Positions 36,638-45,188 of a DNA stretch of 64,000 bases are shown here, one piece after another. Every line of letters begins with the position of its first letter. Positions within the stretch are counted from its first letter, which is position 1. The notes beneath the pieces were generated by a model, which saw nothing but the letters and a program-made list of their open reading frames with translations, was not told the DNA's origin and did not search any database. The stretch covers positions 106,379-170,378 of the forward strand of contig JACQZP010000031.1 of NCBI GenBank assembly GCA_016213825.1, in the 5' to 3' direction. This DNA is from Acetobacterium woodii. GTDB taxonomy: Bacteria; Bacillota; Clostridia; Eubacteriales; Eubacteriaceae. Made by a program: the position numbers and the translations under genes.

Positions 36638-37891
36638 ATGATTAATTCTGGTGATGTTGCATTTCTACTAATTGGTTCAATGCTCGTGTTCTTCATGACT
36701 CCTGGCTTGGGATTGTTCTATGCAGGGATGGTTCGCAGAAAAAATGTAATTAATACGTTGATGTCTGTAGTATTTTGTTGTGGTTTGGCAACCGTGATGT
36801 GGTTTGCGGTTGGCTATTCACTCTCATTTGGCGAAGATGTTGGTGGATTCGGAGTTATTGGAAATTTAAGCAATGCCTTCTTTAATGGTGTCAGTGCCAC
36901 CGATGCTGGTCCTTATGCAGCAACAATCCCTGGTGCACTGTTTGCATTTTTCCAACTGATGTTCTGTATGATTACACCAGCCATTCTGGTTGGGGCATTA
37001 TCTGGAAGAATGAAATTCTCAGCAATGTTTATCTTTGTAGCGATTTGGTTGCTACTAGTTTATTATCCATTGGCTCATATGGTATGGGGCCTAGGCGGTT
37101 TTATCGCTGGATTGGGAGCAGTCGACTTTGCTGGCGGAAATGTTATTCATATCAGTTCTGGGGTTTCTGGTCTGGTTGCCTGTATTATCCTGGGCAAAAG
37201 AAAAGGCTTTGGCGTTCAGGCGTATCATCCCCATAACATCCCGATGTTTTTCACTGGTGGTTTAATTTTATGGGTCGGCTGGTTTGCCTTTAATGGTGCA
37301 TCGGCTTTAGCAGCTAATGGTCTGGCGGTTCAGGCAATGGGAAATACTATGATTGCTTCAGCAGCAGCGATGTTAAGCTGGATGCTGATGGAAACAATTC
37401 TTTATAAAAAAGTGACGGTTATGGGTGCTATGACCGGTGCCATCATCGGTTTGGTTGCCATTACACCTGGCTCAGGTTATGTACCATTTGGCGCAGCTCT
37501 GTTTATTGGAGCAATGGTTAGTCCAATCTGTTTATTCTTTATGACAAAAGTAAAACAAAAATTCGGCTATGATGATTCATTGGATGCTTTTGGATGTCAT
37601 GGTATCGGCGGAATTTGGGGTGGTATTGCTACTGGTTTGTTTGCCCAATCAGCCATTAACCCAGTTGCTCAATGGGATGGTTTATTCTTCGGACAAACAG
37701 AATTATTTGTTGCTCAATTACAGGCCGTTAGTATTTCAGTAATTTACTCTGCAGTCGTTACTGCTATCATCATGTTAGCACTCAAAGCAGTTATGCAGAT
37801 CCGTGTTTCTCCTGAAGCTGAAGCGCTTGGTCTGGATATCAGCGAACATAGTGAACAAGGTTATCCTGCATTCTCAGGAATTGATCAATAA
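36638..37891 (+). CDS. amt: ammonium transporter Amt (first copy)
   Basis: A 417-residue Amt/MEP/Rh channel with eleven membrane segments. Signature segments are GLGLFYAGMVRRKN, the twin-histidine region (FDALGCHG equivalent DAFGCHGIGGIWG) and VHISSG-like VIHISSGVSGL. ATG follows AGAGG. glnK follows 69 bp later, the standard Amt-PII pairing. The leader holds two hexaloop attenuators, so expression should depend on nitrogen state. Confidence 0.95.
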   Translation: MINSGDVAFLLIGSMLVFFMTPGLGLFYAGMVRRKNVINTLMSVVFCCGLATVMWFAVGYSLSFGEDVGGFGVIGNLSNAFFNGVSATDAGPYAATIPGALFAFFQLMFCMITPAILVGALSGRMKFSAMFIFVAIWLLLVYYPLAHMVWGLGGFIAGLGAVDFAGGNVIHISSGVSGLVACIILGKRKGFGVQAYHPHNIPMFFTGGLILWVGWFAFNGASALAANGLAVQAMGNTMIASAAAMLSWMLMETILYKKVTVMGAMTGAIIGLVAITPGSGYVPFGAALFIGAMVSPICLFFMTKVKQKFGYDDSLDAFGCHGIGGIWGGIATGLFAQSAINPVAQWDGLFFGQTELFVAQLQAVSISVIYSAVVTAIIMLALKAVMQIRVSPEAEALGLDISEHSEQGYPAFSGIDQ

Positions 37892-37960
37892 AATTCGATT
37901 GAAATACGATTTAGAAGCCATAAAGATTGGCTTCTAAATCAGTAAAGAAAGGAAAAACTT

Positions 37961-38299
37961 ATGAAACTAATTGAAGCAATCATTCGTCCAGAAAAGTTGG
38001 AACCTTTAAAGGATGCATTTTTACAAGCTAAAGTAAATGGGATGAATATTCGTCAGGTTCTTGGCTGTGGAAATCAGTTTGGATGGGTCGCACATAATCG
38101 TGGAACATCGGTAATGATGAACATGATCCCCAAAATTGAAATTAAAATTGTTGTTGCCGACGAAAAAGTCGAGGAAACCGTAAAACTGATTATCGATACC
38201 GTTCGAACCGGAGAAATAGGTGATGGAAAAATTTTCATCAAACCGGTTGAAGATTGTATCCGAATCAGAACCAGTGAACGAGGCGATGTTGCACTTTAA
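37961..38299 (+). CDS. glnK: PII protein GlnK (first copy)
   Basis: A 112-residue PII trimer subunit, expected to bind ATP, ADP and 2-oxoglutarate and to plug the partner Amt channel. The nucleotide-site segment GEIGDGKIF is intact. The T-loop reads GCGNQFGWVAHNRGTSV, so the position of the uridylylated Tyr51 of enteric PII is Val; control by uridylylation is excluded. ATG follows AAAGGAAA. It is nearly identical to the second copy at 40119. Confidence 0.95.
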   Translation: MKLIEAIIRPEKLEPLKDAFLQAKVNGMNIRQVLGCGNQFGWVAHNRGTSVMMNMIPKIEIKIVVADEKVEETVKLIIDTVRTGEIGDGKIFIKPVEDCIRIRTSERGDVAL

Positions 38300-38327
38300 G
38301 CATCAAAAATAAATAAAATCAATTTAA

Positions 38328-38371
38328 AAGGGCGCTTATGTTTATAATTTAAATATAAGCGTCCTTTTTGC
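38328..38371 (+). terminator. terminator after glnK copy 1
   Basis: AAAGGGCGCTTAT pairs with ATAAGCGTCCTTT, followed by TTTTTG. Confidence 0.85.
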
Positions 38372-38417
38372 GTTTAAGAATGAAAAAACAGGTTTAAAGT
38401 GTAAATAAATTCACGGA

Positions 38418-38446
38418 TTGACTACAGCCGAAAGGAATGCTATAAT
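38418..38446 (+). promoter_or_regulatory. sigma-A promoter of the amt2 leader
   Basis: TTGACT, 17 bp, TATAAT; it starts a leader of about 340 nt. Confidence 0.88.
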
Positions 38447-38527
38447 TCGTCTTGCTGAATCAATTGAGAGACAGCAACTATTGAAATTTAATATAAAAAT
38501 CAACCTTAATATAAAAGCGAATGTTCA

Positions 38528-38553
38528 GCCGATTGTCAATGAAGAGAGTCGGC
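38528..38553 (+). promoter_or_regulatory. hexaloop hairpin P1 of the amt2 leader
   Basis: A 10-bp stem, GCCGATTGTC against GAGAGTCGGC with one G-U pair and one mismatch, carries the loop AATGAA closed by C-G. Confidence 0.75.
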
Positions 38554-38583
38554 ATAAAAATGGACCGGATGTAGTATTAAGAA

Positions 38584-38623
38584 TATCAAAGGCGATAGCA
38601 TTTTTTTGTTGTCGCCTTTTTTT
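38584..38623 (+). promoter_or_regulatory. hexaloop hairpin P2 overlapping the amt2 leader terminator
   Basis: TATC, loop AAAGGC, GATA (38584-38597) overlaps the 5' arm of the terminator GGCGATAGC/GTTGTCGCC (38591-38616), which ends in TTTTTTT. With P1 thirty bases upstream this is a complete dual-hexaloop antitermination element. Confidence 0.85.
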
Positions 38624-38789
38624 GTGTTTTTTGCGTTAAGTTAATAAGCAAAGCTTCGTTTTCAACGATTTATACATAAAAAAATGAAAAGAAAGGAGTC
38701 AAACTAAAATTGTATAAAATTAGAGTCTTGACAAAAATATAAAATTTCAATAAAAAATAGTCAGATTATCAAAAAATTTAGGGGGAAAA

Positions 38790-40043
38790 ATGATTAATTC
38801 TGGAGATGTAGCATTTATACTTATTTGTACGATGCTGGTGTTTTTTATGACACCAGGTTTGGCGTTCTTCTATGCCGGCATGGTGCGTCGAAAAAATGTC
38901 CTTAATACGATTATGTCGGTGGTGTTTTGTTGTGGATTGGCAACCGTAATGTGGTATACCGTCGGGTATTCGCTGTCTTTTGGTCCGGATGCCGGTGGTT
39001 TTGGGGTTATTGGTGATTTAAGCAATGTGTTCTTCCATGGCATCAGTGCGACGGAGGCCGGTCCCTACGCCGCCAATATACCGGGACAACTATTTGCTGT
39101 TTTTCAGCTGGTATTCTGTATGGTAACACCAGCCATTGTGGTCGGCTCGTTATCAGGTCGTATGAAATTTCCAGCGCTGTTTCTTTTTGTCACCTTCTGG
39201 TTGCTGCTGGTTTACTATCCAATGGCTCATATGGTTTGGGGTCAAGGCGGTTTAATCGCAAACCTGGGCGCTGTGGATTTTGCCGGTGGTTACGTCATTG
39301 AAATCAGTTCAGGGATTTCAGGGCTGGTTGCCTGTATCATTCTAGGGTCACGAAAAGGTTATGGGATCAAATCTTATCATCCCCATAACTTACCGTTGTT
39401 TGTGATCGGCGGGGCTATTTTATGGGTTGGTTGGTTTGCTTTCAATGGCGGCTCAGCTTTGGCGGCTAATGGTTTGGCAGTACATGCAGTGGTTACCACC
39501 ATGCTTGCTTCAGCAGCGGCGATGTTAAGCTGGATGCTGATTGAAATGGTGCTTTATAAAAAAGTCACCGTGATGGGTGCCATAACTGGAGCCATTGTCG
39601 GACTGGTTTCGATTACTCCCGGGGCAGGTTATGTTCCGACCGAAGCATCATTGCTGATCGGCGGGGTGGTTAGTCCGATTTGTTTCTTCTTCTTAACAAA
39701 AGTGAAGGTGAAATTTGGATATGATGATACCTTGGACGCCTTCGGCTGTCATGGCATCAGTGGGGTCTGGGGCGTCATCGCTACGGGTCTATTTGCTCAA
39801 ACCGCCATCAATCCGGTGGCTAAATGGAATGGTTTGTTCTTTGGTGATACCCAATTATTTGTTGCTCAGATTACCGCCCTTTTTATTGCCGTAATCTATT
39901 CGGCAGTGATGACCGCAGTGATTATGCTGGTGCTTAAAAAGATCATGCAAATTCGGGTATCGCCAGAAGCAGAAGCGCTTGGTTTGGATATCAGTGAACA
40001 CAGTGAAGAAGGCTATGCAGCATTTTCAGGAATTGACCAATAG
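38790..40043 (+). CDS. amt: ammonium transporter Amt (second copy)
   Basis: A 417-residue paralogue of the first Amt with the same length and the same C-terminal tail (DISEHSEEGYAAFSGIDQ), but more diverged in the middle. The pore signatures are intact (DAFGCHGISGVWG). ATG follows AGGGGG. Two Amt-GlnK pairs in tandem point to a local duplication whose copies kept separate promoters and leaders. Confidence 0.95.
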   Translation: MINSGDVAFILICTMLVFFMTPGLAFFYAGMVRRKNVLNTIMSVVFCCGLATVMWYTVGYSLSFGPDAGGFGVIGDLSNVFFHGISATEAGPYAANIPGQLFAVFQLVFCMVTPAIVVGSLSGRMKFPALFLFVTFWLLLVYYPMAHMVWGQGGLIANLGAVDFAGGYVIEISSGISGLVACIILGSRKGYGIKSYHPHNLPLFVIGGAILWVGWFAFNGGSALAANGLAVHAVVTTMLASAAAMLSWMLIEMVLYKKVTVMGAITGAIVGLVSITPGAGYVPTEASLLIGGVVSPICFFFLTKVKVKFGYDDTLDAFGCHGISGVWGVIATGLFAQTAINPVAKWNGLFFGDTQLFVAQITALFIAVIYSAVMTAVIMLVLKKIMQIRVSPEAEALGLDISEHSEEGYAAFSGIDQ

Positions 40044-40118
40044 GGTTTTATCGTCTAAAATACTATCTGAAGGTCAACTCGAAATGATTTTTATTATAAG
40101 ATAAGAAAGGAAAATGCT

Positions 40119-40457
40119 ATGAAACAAATCGAAGCAATTATCCGTCCGGAAAAATTGGAACCGTTGAAGGATGCGTTTTTACAAGCCAAGGTTAATGGGA
40201 TGAATATTCGCCAGGTTCTGGGCTGCGGAAACCAGTTTGGTTGGGTGGCGCATAATCGGGGAACATCGGTGATGATGAATATGATTCCTAAAATAGAAAT
40301 TAAGATTGTCGTTGCCGATGACAAGGTGGACGAAATCGTCGAACTGATTATGAACACCGTCAGAACTGGTGAAATTGGCGATGGCAAAATTTTCATCAAG
40401 TCAGTTGAAGAATGTATTCGTATCAGAACTGGCGAAAGAGGCGAAGTCGCTCTTTAA
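40119..40457 (+). CDS. glnK: PII protein GlnK (second copy)
   Basis: 112 residues, differing from the first copy at only about ten positions, mostly in the helix around 70-80 and at the C-terminus. It has the same T-loop without Tyr51 and the same nucleotide-binding segment. ATG follows AAAGGAAA. The high identity contrasts with the greater divergence of the two Amt proteins and suggests conversion or strong constraint. It is expected to gate the second Amt. Confidence 0.95.
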   Translation: MKQIEAIIRPEKLEPLKDAFLQAKVNGMNIRQVLGCGNQFGWVAHNRGTSVMMNMIPKIEIKIVVADDKVDEIVELIMNTVRTGEIGDGKIFIKSVEECIRIRTGERGEVAL

Positions 40458-40478
40458 AGCGATGCTACCGTGTTATTG

Positions 40479-40531
40479 TTAAAGAGCCCATTATATTTGC
40501 AAGCGTAGATATAATGGGCTCTTTGCTTTTT
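40479..40531 (+). terminator. terminator after glnK copy 2
   Basis: AAAGAGCCCATTATAT pairs with ATATAATGGGCTCTTT, followed by GCTTTTTA. Confidence 0.85.
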
Positions 40532-40550
40532 ATAAAATCGAACCATAGGA

Positions 40551-40578
40551 TTGACTTTTTCATAAATAATAATATAAT
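40551..40578 (+). promoter_or_regulatory. promoter of the SorC-type regulator gene
   Basis: TTGACT, 16 bp, TATAAT. Confidence 0.75.
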
Positions 40579-40664
40579 AAAATAACAATCACAAAATTTC
40601 AGTGATGAATAAAAATAAAAATAGAAAAAGACTAAGAATTAGAATCATATGAGGCGGTGCAGAA

Positions 40665-41633
40665 ATGAAAAAGGTTGTTGATGACGAACGGCTAATGGTT
40701 AAAATTTGCGAGATGTACTACAATCATGATGTTAACCAAAAACTGATAGCAAAAGAATTGGGGTTGTCCCGACCAACAGTGTCCCGGATTCTTCAGAATG
40801 CCAAAGAACGGGGGATTGTAAAAATTATTATCGATCCGATTTTTGGGAACAATTATGTCGATCTGGAAAAAAAGCTGGAATGCCGCTATGGTTTAAAAGA
40901 AGTAATTATTGTCGATATGAAACAGGATAACCGGGATCAGAAGGATGAATTGGCCAAGGCAACAGCCAATTATCTGGAACGTCTGATTAAAGATGACAGT
41001 ATTATTGGGGTTTCGATGGGGTCATCAATTGGCCAGATCTATCGCTTTGTTTCCAAAGGGACCTCAAAGAAGGTTACCTTTATACCGCTGATTGGCGGGA
41101 TTGGACATTTGGGAATGGAGCTTCACTCCAATACCATTGTGGAGGCTTTGGCCAAGGCCTTTGGTGGCACTTCCTATCTGCTCCATGCCCCGGCTCGGGT
41201 ATCCGGGGTTCAAATCAAGGAAGAACTGATGAAGGAGCCGGATATTAAACGGATCATCAAAATGGGCGATGGCTTGGATGTGGCGGTGGTTGGCATCGGC
41301 GTTCCTAATCGGGGATCGGCGATTATGGCCACTGGTTATTATGATGAAAAAGACATGGAAACCATGCGAAAAAAAAATATAGTTGGGGATGTCTGCATGC
41401 AGTTTTTCGATATTAACGGCAGCACCGAACCCTTTGAAGCCGATAACTGTGTGATCGGCATTGATATAAAAAAACTGCGACGGGTGCCTCACTCCATCGG
41501 CGTTGCCAGCGGCAGAGAAAAAGCCGAAGCCATCCAGGGTGCTATTAAAGGGGGCTTTATCAACGTGTTAGTAACGGATGTGGAGTGTGGTAAAAGACTT
41601 CTGGAAATTGATGAAGCAGCCGAACATAATTAA
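40665..41633 (+). CDS. SorC/DeoR-family transcriptional regulator
   Basis: 322 residues: an N-terminal helix-turn-helix (QKLIAKELGLSRPTVSRIL, about 22-40) and a C-terminal sugar-phosphate-binding domain (about 60-315) with the SMGSSIGQ and VGVGxP-type loops. Members respond to phosphorylated sugars or polyols. HPr and a HAD phosphatase gene lie downstream, but no sugar transport gene is here, so the effector is unknown. ATG follows GAGGCGG. Confidence 0.88.
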   Translation: MKKVVDDERLMVKICEMYYNHDVNQKLIAKELGLSRPTVSRILQNAKERGIVKIIIDPIFGNNYVDLEKKLECRYGLKEVIIVDMKQDNRDQKDELAKATANYLERLIKDDSIIGVSMGSSIGQIYRFVSKGTSKKVTFIPLIGGIGHLGMELHSNTIVEALAKAFGGTSYLLHAPARVSGVQIKEELMKEPDIKRIIKMGDGLDVAVVGIGVPNRGSAIMATGYYDEKDMETMRKKNIVGDVCMQFFDINGSTEPFEADNCVIGIDIKKLRRVPHSIGVASGREKAEAIQGAIKGGFINVLVTDVECGKRLLEIDEAAEHN

Positions 41634-41748
41634 TGGACATTGAAATGAGAAAGAAATGAAAGAAGAGAAATAATGAAAGTGATGTTGAACTTGTTAGTGA
41701 ATAAGACTGCCAATCCTATATCTGAAAAACTTGTACTTAAAAAATGTG

Positions 41749-42543
41749 ATGATCATGCCAAAGCATAAAGCCCTTAAAGATGTGAAGTTATTTGCCTTGG
41801 ACATGGATGGGACTGTTTATTTGGGAAATGGCTTAATCGAAGGTTCTCTCGATTTTATTGAGCAGTTACGAGCACAAGAGCGAGATTTTGTTTTCATGAC
41901 TAATAATTCATCCAAAGTGGCCAGTTTTTACAGAGAAAAGCTGGCAAAAATGGGTTGTTTTGTAGAGGAGAACCGAATTATCACCTCAGGCGATGTGACC
42001 ATCCAGTATTTAAAAACCTATTATCCGGGGAAATCAGTTTATTTAATGGGAACCCCCTTACTGGAAGAAAGCTTTTTAAAAAATGGCATTAATCTGGTTC
42101 AGAGCCAGCCGGACGTGGCGGTGGCGAGCTTTGATACCACCCTGACCTATGAAAAACTGGAAAAAATATGTACCTTTATCGCCAATGGCGCTATCTTTTT
42201 GTCTACCCATCTGGATTTAGTCTGTCCCACCGAAACTGGCTTTATCCCAGATTGCGGTGCGATGTGCGCCTTGATCACCAAATCAACCGGAGTCGAACCT
42301 AAATATTTGGGAAAACCCTTTCCTGAAACCATGGAGATGATCCTTGCCCTTACCGGGCACCGACGGGAAGATGTGGCCTTTGTTGGCGATCGCATCTACA
42401 CGGATGTGGCGACCGGGGTAAAAAATGGTGGCAAGGGATTTTTAGTTCTCACTGGCGAGACAAAAATGGAAGATGTTGATAAAGCGGATGTAATTCCGGA
42501 TTGTGTTTTTGACTCGCTAAAAGAAATGACGAACTATTTATAG
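41749..42543 (+). CDS. HAD-IIA family sugar-phosphate phosphatase (NagD-like)
   Basis: About 264 residues. The nucleophile motif is DMDGTVYLGN, followed by the TNNSSK motif II, the Lys region (KYLGKPFPET), and VGDRIYTDVATG with the metal-binding aspartates. The C2-type cap places it with NagD/4-nitrophenylphosphatase-like enzymes acting on small phosphate esters. There is no clear ribosome site: ATG 41749, ATG 41755 and an upstream TTG at 41731 are all possible. Confidence 0.85.
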   Translation: MIMPKHKALKDVKLFALDMDGTVYLGNGLIEGSLDFIEQLRAQERDFVFMTNNSSKVASFYREKLAKMGCFVEENRIITSGDVTIQYLKTYYPGKSVYLMGTPLLEESFLKNGINLVQSQPDVAVASFDTTLTYEKLEKICTFIANGAIFLSTHLDLVCPTETGFIPDCGAMCALITKSTGVEPKYLGKPFPETMEMILALTGHRREDVAFVGDRIYTDVATGVKNGGKGFLVLTGETKMEDVDKADVIPDCVFDSLKEMTNYL

Positions 42544-42690
42544 AGCTGTTTATTTTAATTGAAAGTGGGAAGAAAGCCTATATAAAGATAATGCATCCTT
42601 AGTGATATAGAAACCAACAGGTTTTGAAATCAAGAGATGCAGATTCAATTAAAAGCGAAATAAATGGAAAGGAATAAAAAAGGTGGGAAT

Positions 42691-42966
42691 ATGCATTCGA
42701 AGGTAGTAACAATCATCAATCCAACCGGTTTGCATGCCAGACCAGCTGCGGAGTTTTGTCAGAAAGCCGGGGAATTTAAAGCGTCGATTAATATAAAAAA
42801 ACTGGGGGAAAATCCGAAGGTCGGCGATGCCAAATCTTTGCTTGGGATCATGGCCACCGGACTGGGCCAAGGCGATCAGTTTGAAATAATCGGCGAAGGC
42901 GACGATGAAATGCTCGCCGTCGAAACTCTGGTTGCATTGGTTAACAACGGGTTTGGAGAAGTATAA
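42691..42966 (+). CDS. ptsH: phosphocarrier protein HPr
   Basis: 91 residues. His15 in GLHARPA is the site phosphorylated by enzyme I, and Ser49 in GDAKSLLGIM corresponds to regulatory Ser46 used by HPr kinase for carbon catabolite control. ATG 42691 with AGGTGG upstream is preferred over ATG 42664. No enzyme I or enzyme II gene is adjacent, so a regulatory role is plausible. Confidence 0.92.
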   Translation: MHSKVVTIINPTGLHARPAAEFCQKAGEFKASINIKKLGENPKVGDAKSLLGIMATGLGQGDQFEIIGEGDDEMLAVETLVALVNNGFGEV

Positions 42967-42989
42967 GGAAGTATAATTACAAAAAGAAC

Positions 42990-43018
42990 ACCTTGTTTAT
43001 GCAAGGTGCTTTTTTTAT
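42990..43018. terminator. terminator between ptsH and the nif operon end
   Basis: CACCTTG/CAAGGTG with loop TTTATG, then CTTTTTTT on the plus strand and TTCTTTTTG on the minus strand. Confidence 0.8.
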
Positions 43019-43042
43019 AAAAAAACAAAGCTTATTGATTGC

Positions 43043-43858
43043 TCAAGCATACAACAGCTTATTTTTATAAATAATCGACTTTAAGGTGTTTTGACGCCAT
43101 TGCAGTTCATCCAGGCTGATACCGAAATCGATTTGGCCCTGAGTGGCAATGAGGAGATGCTCCAGATTGCAGTTGCCGGCCCGTTCGCCGATGCCAAAGA
43201 GGGTGGAATCGGCATATTTGGCACCGGAGCGCAACCCCTGAATGGAATTGGCCACCGCCATGCCCAGGTCATTGTGCATGTGTACCTCAATGTCAATCTC
43301 GCTGGGAATACGACTAAGATATGATTTGCAGACGCTGGGAGACATAATCCCCACCGTATCCGAGAAGCGCAGCGTTGTGGCTCCAAGGTTTTTGGCGGTT
43401 TCAATAAGCTGGACGACAAAGTCCCAGTCGGCCCGGGAGGCATCCTCCAGGCCAATGGTTAGTTCCTTATGAGCAGCATGAATGGCTTCAGTGCAGCTTG
43501 CCAGGTTATCCAGAACCTCGGCGCGAGTTTTTCGCAGTTTTTCTCGGATCAGCAAATCCGAGGCCGGAACGCATACATGGATGATATCGGCACCGCAGTC
43601 GATGGATTTGTGAATATCATTGAGGTTCATCCGGTTCCAGCCAATGATTTGGGCATTATGGCAGGCCAGCTTAATTTTCTCAAAGGCCCGGCATTCTTCT
43701 CGACCCATGGCCGGGGTACCGGCCTCAATCCGGTTGACCCCCAGCGCGTCCAACGTTTTGGCAATGGTCACTTTTTCCCGGATGGAAAAGGCCATTCCCG
43801 GGCTTTGTTCACCGTCCCTCAAAGTGGTATCAACAATATATTTTTGCATCATAGTCAT
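43043..43858 (-). CDS. nifV: homocitrate synthase, alpha subunit (NifV-alpha)
   Basis: A 271-residue TIM-barrel half of a split homocitrate synthase, which condenses acetyl-CoA and 2-oxoglutarate to homocitrate, the organic ligand of FeMo-co. The catalytic DTTLRDGEQSPG motif is at the start and the metal-binding HMHNDLGMAVAN motif near 205. ATG 43858 has GAGG six bases upstream and overlaps the omega gene by 29 bp. Full NifV has about 380 residues; here the C-terminal domain is on the preceding gene, as in Clostridium pasteurianum. Confidence 0.9.
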   Translation of the reverse strand: MTMMQKYIVDTTLRDGEQSPGMAFSIREKVTIAKTLDALGVNRIEAGTPAMGREECRAFEKIKLACHNAQIIGWNRMNLNDIHKSIDCGADIIHVCVPASDLLIREKLRKTRAEVLDNLASCTEAIHAAHKELTIGLEDASRADWDFVVQLIETAKNLGATTLRFSDTVGIMSPSVCKSYLSRIPSEIDIEVHMHNDLGMAVANSIQGLRSGAKYADSTLFGIGERAGNCNLEHLLIATQGQIDFGISLDELQWRQNTLKSIIYKNKLLYA

Positions 43859-44783
43859 TTTGCACCTCACTGGCAAGGGTGCGCAGTTCCAGATCAGACA
43901 GGTTTCGACCTAACTGGGTGCAACGCCCTTTTATTTGTTTTAAGATCGAGCTGGCAGCCGAATCGGATAAATTCTGTTCTTTGAGTTTGTATAAAACACT
44001 CTGGTGACCGGAGTGTTTGCCTAAAACAATTTCCCGATTGTTGCCCACAGTTTGGGGACTAAAGGGCTCATAGGTATGAGGATTTTTAAGAACGCCGTCC
44101 ACATGGATGCCGGATTCGACCTTGAAAATATCTTCGCCGATGATGGCTTTCATTTTCGAGAGCTTGACAGCACTTATTTTCTCATAAAGTCTGCGAAGCT
44201 CATTAAGAACCGATAAATCACCGCTAAAAGATTTGGGATCTCTTAATTTAAGACCCATTAAAACTTCTTCCAATGGTGGGAAGTCATGCCGGTTGGCAAA
44301 GCCACAGCTAATACTCTGGCCGCCCGCCATAATCCACTCCAGAGCGATGGCGGTGGCACAATGGTTTTGGTTGCTGGGGCATAGATCTAGGGTATCGGCA
44401 TCGCTGTTTAAAAGCTGGTTAAAAATTGAGAGGTAGTCCCGGGTGATTAAATCTTCCCAGCCCATTAAACGAATTTTCTGGTGACTGATCGTATTTATCT
44501 GGCTGATATGAAGTGTTTGTTCGATCAGCTCATTGGGTTCCAGCTTCCAGCTGATTGTTTGATCAGTATTGATAACCTGGGTCAGAAAACAAGTGCTATT
44601 ATCAATATATTTGCCAGAATCCCCAGCTAAAGTAGGGGGCTCTAGCTGGGAAACCAACTCAGAGGCCAATTCTATTTTTGTGACCCCACAAGTAAAAAGC
44701 AGGCCGCAAAAATGGTTAAGATCCTGGGAGTTAATCCCATCGATATTAAAGGTTGTCAGTGTTCGATCAATGATTGTAACCAT
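43830..44783 (-). CDS. nifV: homocitrate synthase, omega subunit (NifV-omega)
   Basis: 317 residues. The N-terminal 200 residues are a degenerate barrel lacking the catalytic DTTLRDGEQ motif. The C-terminal part (about 215-317) is the homocitrate/isopropylmalate synthase accessory domain with SGIHVDGVLKNP and VLGKHSGHQSV. It must pair with the alpha subunit. ATG follows a weak GTGGGG. A GC-balanced hairpin separates it from the ferredoxin gene. Confidence 0.88.
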   Translation of the reverse strand: MVTIIDRTLTTFNIDGINSQDLNHFCGLLFTCGVTKIELASELVSQLEPPTLAGDSGKYIDNSTCFLTQVINTDQTISWKLEPNELIEQTLHISQINTISHQKIRLMGWEDLITRDYLSIFNQLLNSDADTLDLCPSNQNHCATAIALEWIMAGGQSISCGFANRHDFPPLEEVLMGLKLRDPKSFSGDLSVLNELRRLYEKISAVKLSKMKAIIGEDIFKVESGIHVDGVLKNPHTYEPFSPQTVGNNREIVLGKHSGHQSVLYKLKEQNLSDSAASSILKQIKGRCTQLGRNLSDLELRTLASEVQNDYDAKIYC

Positions 44784-44818
44784 TTGTGCGCCCCACTTTC
44801 ATAAAATAATTTAAAGAT

Positions 44819-44849
44819 TGATGCTGTTGTTTAAAATCAGCATCAATCT
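44819..44849 (-). repeat. intercistronic hairpin between fdx and nifV-omega
   Basis: GATTGATGCTG and its exact complement flank a 9-base loop. The minus-strand tail CTTTAAATTATTTT is a weak U-tract, so it is either a partial terminator or an mRNA-processing/stability element within the nif operon. Confidence 0.5.
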
Positions 44850-44877
44850 AAGAGATAGATAATTTAACGAAAATTTT

Positions 44878-45186
44878 TTAAATAACCAGATCTTCTACAA
44901 TCTTGCCGCCTTCGATGTGTTCGTCCATAATCCGTTCCACATCGTCGACGGTCACATTGCCGTACCAGACGCCCTCAGGGTAAACCACCACGATGGGGCC
45001 TTTGTCACAAATACCGAAACAACCGGTATTGTTTAACATCACGTCGCCGGATAATTCCCGCTCGTCAATTTCTTCAAGGAAAGTCTGAAGAATTTTTACT
45101 GAATCCTGCTGAAAACAATACCCTTGTTGGGTGCCATTGATCCGGCAGCTGGTGCAGATGAAAATATGATGTTTTGGACTAACCAT
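44878..45186 (-). CDS. thioredoxin-like [2Fe-2S] ferredoxin
   Basis: 102 residues with the thioredoxin-like ferredoxin cysteine pattern: CTSC near the start, a Cys at about 24, and NTGCFGICDKGP near 55-62. The Clostridium pasteurianum and Azotobacter (Shethna/FdI) homologues are encoded with nif genes and bind the MoFe protein. Here the gene lies 2 bp after nifN-B. ATG follows GGAGG. A role as electron carrier or FeMo-co assembly partner is likely. Confidence 0.85.
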   Translation of the reverse strand: MVSPKHHIFICTSCRINGTQQGYCFQQDSVKILQTFLEEIDERELSGDVMLNNTGCFGICDKGPIVVVYPEGVWYGNVTVDDVERIMDEHIEGGKIVEDLVI

Positions 45187-45188
45187 TT

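Noticed and set aside
38418..38639. 73-codon open frame upstream of amt2
   Set aside because: Its start coincides with the -35 element of a good promoter and its body is the hexaloop/terminator leader. I treat it as RNA, not a protein.
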